Source: Adiantum capillus-veneris (lineage: Eukaryota > Streptophyta > Polypodiopsida > Polypodiales > Pteridaceae). From it: a stretch of DNA of 64,000 bases. A program made the translations under genes and the position numbers. Where the stretch lies: assembly GCA_014529385.2 (NCBI GenBank), contig CM043957.1, positions 69,808,003-69,872,002 on the forward strand, given 5' to 3'. Shown here piece after piece: positions 58,915-64,000 of the stretch (position 1 is its first letter; each line of letters starts with the position of its first letter). The notes under the pieces were generated by a model, which worked only from the letters and a program-made list of their open reading frames with translations, ran no database searches and was not told the DNA's origin.

Positions 58915-60301
58915 AGGAAGAAGAAGGTGGGAAGAAAAGGTACAAGTCTAGGCTTGTGGTAAAAGGTTTTTTCAAAAGAAAGGTATTGACTTCAATGAAA
59001 TATTTTCTCCTGTTGTAAAAATGAACTCAATTAGGCTTGTCTTAAGCCTTGTGGCTGCTCATGATCTAAATCTCGAGCAAATGGATGTAAATATGGCATT
59101 CCCTCACGGTGACTTAGAGGAGGAAATCTACATGCTTCAACCAAAGGGGTATGAAGTAAGGTAAGGAGAAAATGGTTTGCAGATTAAAGAAGAGCTTGTA
59201 TGGTTTAAAGCAAGCATCAAGACAATAGTACTTGAAGTTTGATCAATGGATGTTGGATCATGGATTCACAAGATGCAACTCGGATCACTGCGTCTACATG
59301 AAGAATTTGGGAGATGGGAAATTCATCATCCTAATGTTGTATGTTAATGACATGTTGATTGCAAGTGCTAACATGCAGGACATCAAAGACCTAAAAGAGG
59401 AGCTGTCCAAATATTTTTCAATGAAAGATTTATGTGCTGCAAAGAGGATACTTGGTATGAAAATATCAAGGGACAGGACGAAGAAGACAATAAAGCTATC
59501 TCAAGAAGATTACATCAAGAAGGTACTAGAAAGGTTTGCAATGCAAAATGCAAAACCAGTTTCTACACTTTTGGCTGGTCATTTTAAACTAACGAAGGAT
59601 ATGTGTCCAAAGACACAAGAGGAAATAGCCTATATGTCTAAAGTTCCATATGCTACAGCGGTAGGTTCTCTAATGTATGCTATGGTCTGGTCAAGGCCAG
59701 ACATTGCACATGCAGTGGGAGTTGTGAGTAGGTTCATGGACAACCCAGGTAAAGAGCATTGGCAAGCTGTGAAGTGGATACTTAGGTATCTAAAAGGGAC
59801 AACAACAAATGCTTTGTATTTTGGAGGAACTGATATTTTTCTAGAAGGGTATGTTGATGCAAATATGGCAGGTGACAAAGATACTCGAAGGAGCACTACT
59901 GGCTATGTGTTCACGGGGGAGGCACAGCAGTAAGCTGGGCTTCAAAGCTGTAGAAAGTGGTTTCACTTTCTACCACGGAAGCAGAGTATGTAGCAATGAC
60001 GGAGGCAAGCAAAGAAATTCTGTGGCTTCACAGATTCTTAGAAGAGCTTGGATTCAAACAAGACAATTGTGTCTTGTACAGTGATAGCCAAAGCGCTATC
60101 CATCTTGCGAAGAACTTAGCCTTTCATTCAAGGTCAAAGCACATTGAGGTGAGATATCACTTCATACGCACTCTTTTGGAAGAGGGACAGCTAAAGCTAG
60201 GAAAGGTGCATACAAGTGAAAATCTTGTAGACATGTTTACAAAGGAAGTCAACAAGGAGAAGTTGAGCTTTTGCTCATCTTCAATCGGCATTCAAGGATA
60301 A
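58915..60301 (+). pseudogene. copia D reverse transcriptase and RNase H
   Basis: RT is in pieces: DFNEIFSPVVKM (about 58990) and KSLYGLKQAS (about 59190). From 59232 an open frame carries the active site YVND (59340-59351), in which Asn replaces the first catalytic Asp, and the thumb. A one-base loss near 59916 shifts RNase H; STTEAEYVAM and YSDSQSAIHLAKN are in the frame ending at 60301. The polymerase is inactive on sequence grounds. Confidence 0.88.
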
Positions 60302-60361
60302 GAAGCCAGAATGAAAAGCAGTCACATGTTTGGTTTGGAGATCAGTCTCCAAGTGGGAGAT

Positions 60362-61135
60362 TGTTAAGTATGGAGCCTGATTTACCCTTGTAATTTTCTG
60401 TGGTAAAAGCGCACATTTGTAAGGCCCCCATTATGAGGAGAAGCCATCGTGAGTGAAGGAAAATCACTCACCGGAAACCAAAATTTTCACAGACAAGAAT
60501 TAGGGGCAACTTTAGAGGCCTCGACTTTTTTGTTCGTCAGAATATTTCTTTTCGCCGGAATATTATGAGCGGACGGTGGCCGGAAAGTGGTTGGAAAACA
60601 ACCGGTCGGTTGGCCGATGGCCGGTGGTCGGAAGTCAATGGCCGGTGGCCGGTGGTCGGAAGTCAATGGCCGGTGGCCGATGGCCGAATTCAAAAGCGGA
60701 CTTGTCTTCTCAAGGGCGGCCACACATGGGCGGATTGGAGGGTCGGATTTGGACTTATTCGCACAAGGGCGGCTACACATGGCTGTCTCTCATAAGAGAG
60801 GGCAGCCCTTTTGGCCTATAAAAGGAGGCCATTTCTACACACATTTTATAGTGTGAAGTTGATGCAACAAGGTGAGTGTGAGGTGGTGAGAGTGAAGCAA
60901 GGCGGGAGCTCTATCAAGGGTTTAATCCCTTTGTAAACTACTTCTTCTTTTGAAGTGCTAAAGCCATTGAGTGGCTGCTTTCCCGTGGACGTAACCCACA
61001 TTGGGTGAACCACGTATATCGTGTGTACTCTCTCTCTCTCTCTCTCTACTCTATAATCTCTTGTGTGTGAAGTCTATCTCTCTCCATTAAGTAATCTACT
61101 CAAAAATCTATTTAGCTACGTCTTATTTTCTAACA
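60362..61135 (+). repeat. copia D 3' LTR
   Basis: 774 bp, TG...CA ends. Contains TATAAAAG at 60817-60824, (CT)n at 61029-61047 and 28-bp GGCCGGTGGTCGGAAGTCAA-type units (about 60610-60690), with one more full unit than the 5' LTR. Confidence 0.93.
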
Positions 61136-61140
61136 AGAGA

Positions 61141-61439
61141 TTGGGGGGGAACCCTAAGGCTAAACCCCTATCCTCATTATCATCGAGAAAAACAAAGTCA
61201 TTATCCGTGAGACCATACGTGCCATCCGTGTAATCATGTAAATCGTCTTCATCATTAGAGGCACAAATATTCACTAAGAACATCACTAGAAGTCTATAGT
61301 CATCTTGGTCAAGAGGGTAAGTTTGTGCAATCAGAGAGACGTCCTCTACTAAGTATGGATCAATCGTGGTCAAGAGATGTATCAGCCATTCTAACTCCTC
61401 AAAATTCCTCTCACACGCTAGCGTATCTACCAAACCCAT
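61141..61439 (-). CDS. hypothetical acidic ORF interrupted by copia D
   Basis: ATG at 61439-61437 opens a frame of about 100 codons with no recognised domain. It is Leu-rich at first (LEWLIHLLTTIDPYLVEDV) and then acidic (DEDDLHDYTDGTYG). Copia D's TSD (61136-61140) lies in its last codons. In the pre-insertion sequence, continuing at 54012 on the minus strand, the frame would meet a stop within a few codons. It lies downstream of a TATATATAAAG sequence (complement near 61728-61738) in what may be a gypsy LTR. Real coding status is doubtful. Confidence 0.35.
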
Positions 61440-61836
61440 TCACATGCAAGCACGAGATAGACTATGTGAAACACTTGTGCAAAGTAAAGAGAGTACCTCT
61501 CACCCAAGACAGGAGTGGATGACTCTATCGTACTAGCCATATCTGTACACACAAATAGATGATGGTTAGAGTGAAAATATTACAAGTTTTGTGTCAAAAG
61601 GTCGTGTCCTTGTGCATAATGTGTTTTTATGATTTTGCGTCATGTACTAGAACTCATATGTTTTCCAGATTTTTGTTTGGTGACTCTTGCTTTTCTACTT
61701 TTTTATCTTGTTTTTGTGAGTATAAGGCTTTATATATACATTCCCTAAGATTGGGAGATTGAGAGGTCAGGGAGGAAGATTAACAGGGGAGTGAGTGAAT
61801 GATGAATGTCAAACACTCCCCCCTTCCTTGGGTAGA

Positions 61837-62480
61837 TCATACCTGTTGGAATGATGTCGTCACCTTTTGAAACCAATTGTTCCAGGTTGTCATGGGTGAA
61901 GACTTTGACCAATAGTTGTTGACCGCCCTAGGCATTTTATCTAGTTGCAAGGGTGGTAAGGTACTCTCCCATGATTTTATTTGCAATGTTGTTGTTGTAG
62001 GTGGTGAACTTACAACGGGAGGTGCAATCTCTTTCTTGTTTGTTTGGATATGTACAATGGTAGGTGGAGGTTGTGTAAAAGATTCTATTTTTGTATATGA
62101 ACTAATGAAGAGCAATAAGCTTCATTCGTCTTTCTATGGTTGAGCTGAGCGAAACAAGCCTTTCTCGCTTGGAAACCCATGCTAGCTCCGGATGCGGTGT
62201 ATAGTGTTTTGTGATTTTTCCTTTCCCACGATCTTTCATTGGCTTTGTCGTCACAGGATTTTTCTCACATGGGTTAGGTGACATGTAAGAACACAATTTA
62301 TGTTTTGGCACCCAGATTTGATCATTTCCTTGATAGTAGCTTTGGGTTTCCAATAGTCGTTTAGGAATCCAACGCAATGTTTTCTTACAGTTTTAGGAGC
62401 GAATGGGCATTTCTTAAAAGGCTCTTATTTTTTAGCATCATCCATGGTGGCTAAAGAAGCTTTAGGGACCCACTTGTATA
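61837..62480 (-). pseudogene. gypsy-like element, region between retropepsin-like ORF and LTR
   Basis: Several short frames remain. Three related motifs WVPK, WIPKRLL and IWVPK occur at about 62475, 62370 and 62310. Near the polypurine tract a frame reads LVSKGDDIIPTGMIYPRKGG, typical of the very end of a retroelement polyprotein leading into the LTR. No enzyme domain is present. Confidence 0.5.
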
Positions 62481-62585
62481 TTTCTTTGCTATATTAGGAT
62501 GAGTCTTGTGTGTCTCAATCTTTGCTTCACCTTCAGAAGTTGAAGCTCTAGAGAGTTGGGCTATAGGGACATATGGTTCAACCTC

Positions 62586-63221
62586 CTAGACATACACTGT
62601 TTTGGGTTTTATATCCTCGGGAGGTAATAGCTCAGGGACTATGGCTTGAGTGGCAACGCTAAGAGTTGGTTTCTGTGTTGTGACACTCCCAGTACCCCAA
62701 TCAATAGTGCATTTGGTCGCTATCATCCACGTGTGTCCTAGGTTTATATGACCTTCCACAATTCCAACAAGCATGACCAAAAAGTCTTGAGCTAAAACTT
62801 CGTTTTCATAGCTGATAGAAGTGTGGCAGATACCAAAAAATGCAGTCTTTTTCTTGTTGACACCCTTGACTTGGATAGTACTCTCAGATAGGGATGGCTT
62901 TCCTAACTGACACCACACTCCGTATGACAACAGATTATATTTAGCACCCTTGTCTAACAAGTCGTTATATAGCTCTTTCCCATAGGTGCTATCTAGTTCA
63001 ATAGGGTATCTTAGAGGTGTGTCAGAGTCCAACCAATCATCCTTCTCTGTTTCAATGTGGAATGCATGTGTAACTCCAAGGTTGGTCTCTCGTTGGCATC
63101 TTATGTGTTGTTGTTGCTCCTTAGCCTCAGCTTGAGCTTGTATCTTCTTCAATTCTGTTTGTGCCTTGGCTACCTTCTTTTTATGGATGGCACGTAGCTC
63201 CTCTTGTCTTAAAGAATCATA
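62586..63221 (-). CDS. retropepsin-like domain ORF downstream of gypsy integrase
   Basis: The frame is open from a stop at 63224-63222; the apparent start (63152) is TTG, so translation probably relies on frameshift or fusion. Residues before about 60 are a charged Gln/Lys-rich coiled-coil-like stretch (KIQAQAEAKEQQQ). The rest resembles a retroviral-type aspartic protease: LLDKGAKYNLLS where DTGA or DSGA is expected, a Gly-rich flap-like segment, and INLGHTWM corresponding to the ILLGRPWM motif before DW. Asp is kept but the following residue is Lys. Protease normally precedes RT in gypsy elements, so a copy after integrase is unusual. Confidence 0.6.
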   Translation of the reverse strand, partial: YDSLRQEELRAIHKKKVAKAQTELKKIQAQAEAKEQQQHIRCQRETNLGVTHAFHIETEKDDWLDSDTPLRYPIELDSTYGKELYNDLLDKGAKYNLLSYGVWCQLGKPSLSESTIQVKGVNKKKTAFFGICHTSISYENEVLAQDFLVMLVGIVEGHINLGHTWMIATKCTIDWGTGSVTTQKPTLSVATQAIVPELLPPEDIKPKTVYV

Positions 63222-63426
63222 TTATCTTTTGAATTTGCTCCCATTGAGTCTCCACACCAATGGTACCTTGTGGGGTGATTTCACATACTCTATAGGGTCC
63301 TTTTCTCGCATATTTCAACTTTTTCTTCTCGTTTTGCACTCCATACATAAGGACTTTATCATCAACATTGATATCTTTGTTCTTTAGATGATAGTCAAAC
63401 CATTTCTTCCTCCTATCTTTCTCCAT
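63217..63426 (-). pseudogene. gypsy integrase C-terminal segment
   Basis: WFDYHLKNKDINVDDKVLMYG followed by LKYARKGPYRVCEI matches the chromatin-facing C-terminal segment of gypsy integrases (the VLLYDSR...KGPY region). It ends with TGA at 63219-63217, overlapping the start of the next frame. It is separated from the core by a stop or frameshift near 63461. Confidence 0.72.
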
Positions 63427-63460
63427 AAGTCCATTTTTCCAACCAATTGCCTTTCTTCGT

Positions 63461-63985
63461 CTAACCTTTCAAGGATATATAACGCTCAACTAAAGGGTTA
63501 CCATCCCAACCTTCTTGTGAAGCTACGCACAGACTAGGAATTACAAACTCCCATGGCATAATTGCTTCTTGGCCATATACCATTTTGAATGGTGTACATT
63601 TAATAGCAACTTTGTAAGAAGTATGGTAAGCCCATAGAGCTGATGTCAGCTTCAAATTCCAATCTAGGCGATAAGCTTCAACTGTTTTGGTCAAGATAGA
63701 AATTAAGGTCTTGTTAGTGCTCTCAGCTTGGCCATTTTCTTGTGGATAATAAGGCGTGGACTTATGGTGGGCTATCATGAAGTTTTTCGTGAGTTCCTTT
63801 ATCACTCCATTTATAAAATGAGTACCATTGTCTCTCACAATCTCAAAGTGACAACCAAATCTTGTAATAATGTTCTCAAAGAGAAACTTGGCAGTTGACC
63901 TTGCATCAGCCTTACGTGTTGCCTTGCTGGCTTCTGCCCACTTTGTCACATAGTCAGTGGCAATGATAATATATCAGGATTGAGT
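63461..63985 (-). pseudogene. Ty3/gypsy integrase catalytic core, partial
   Basis: The frame contains TDYVTKWAEA (first Asp, about 63960), VRDNGTHF (second Asp) and PYYPQENGQAES (Glu), the DDE triad of rve-type integrases, then ALWAYHTSYK and PFKMVYGQEAIMP. A stop precedes the domain near 63986. It ends at TAG 63463-63461, after which homology continues in another frame. Upstream RT would be outside the window. Confidence 0.85.
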
Positions 63986-64000
63986 GCTACGAGCTGCCAC

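Larger units (their letters stand above)
54018..61135 (+). mobile_element. Ty1/copia retrotransposon D, plus strand, TSD AGAGA, carrying a 1.6-kb insertion
   Basis: LTRs at 54018-54752 and 60362-61135, flanked by AGAGA (54013-54017, 61136-61140). Same family as copia C, with near-identical gag and pol. Order: 5' LTR, primer site, gag, protease (split), integrase, reverse transcriptase, RNase H, polypurine tract GTGGGAGAT (60353-60361), 3' LTR. Defects are an insertion at 55827-57418, a 4-bp loss near 57921, one-base frameshifts near 58893, 58967 and 59916, and an RT active site of YVND. It lies in the 3' region of a gypsy-like element. Confidence 0.95.
61815..64000 (-). mobile_element. Ty3/gypsy-like retrotransposon, 3' part, extends past window end
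   Basis: On the minus strand: integrase core, integrase C-terminus, a retropepsin-like ORF, W(V/I)PK-containing sequence, then a polypurine tract (GGAAGGGGGGAG, 61827-61816) and a probable LTR start TGTTTGACATTC at 61815. RT and RNase H would lie beyond base 64000. The LTR continues to lower coordinates but is cut by copia D at 61136, and its end is not determined. Frameshifts separate the coding pieces. Confidence 0.75.

Noticed and set aside
1-64000. CRISPR arrays, bacterial operons, riboswitches or phage genes
   Set aside because: None seen. Regularly spaced repeats here are microsatellites, LTR minisatellites and transposon subterminal arrays.

Overview
The window is nuclear DNA of a land plant, most likely a vascular plant with a large, repeat-rich genome. 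The grounds are Ty1/copia elements primed by initiator-Met tRNA, an En/Spm-type CACTA transposon, an L1-like LINE with poly(A), MULE-type and other MITEs, GT-AG introns and abundant (CT)n/(GA)n microsatellites. I cannot name the species. Only one gene looks like a host gene (26187-28215, +). Nearly everything else is mobile DNA, and much of it is nested with boundaries that can be read from target-site duplications (TSDs).

Layout. 1-9406: 3' part of copia element A (+), split by a complete 5.67-kb CACTA element (1771-7442, TSD GAT) that keeps an accessory transposase gene but has lost the TNP2 catalytic core. 9407-15220: non-coding DNA with a TA-flanked MITE (10504-10892) and a MULE-type MITE (12470-12857, 9-bp TSD) carrying a tRNA-like insert. 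15236-23900: a 5'-truncated LINE with a 15-bp TSD, interrupted by copia C (17726-23349, minus, TSD TTGTC). 23916-30460: AT-rich DNA and the single host-like gene. 30470-35828: a TIR element split by a coding-free LTR element of LARD type (30598-35673, TSD AACTA). 35829-39500: non-coding, with a second MITE copy, a 100-bp tandem duplication and a 43-G homopolymer. 39515-45850: an old copia gag relic (+) split by copia B (39895-45409, minus, TSD GTCTA). 45894-50590: an LTR-like remnant and decayed copia E (minus). 50591-54012: little of note, with a probable Ty3/gypsy LTR start near 52619. 54018-61135: copia D (+, TSD AGAGA), same family as C, itself carrying a 1.59-kb unidentified insertion (11-bp TSD). 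61136-64000: the 3' part of a Ty3/gypsy-like element (minus) with a retropepsin-like ORF downstream of integrase.

No element in the window looks fully autonomous. All copia copies carry stops, frameshifts or catalytic-site lesions. The host-like gene predicts a 649-residue serine-rich protein with an N-terminal MGTCCSK acylation-type motif; its function is unknown. I found no operons, CRISPR arrays, rRNA or convincing functional tRNA genes. The most unusual items are the nested-insertion stratigraphy, the gypsy element with a protease-like domain after integrase, the coding-free LARD, and the acylation-motif gene.
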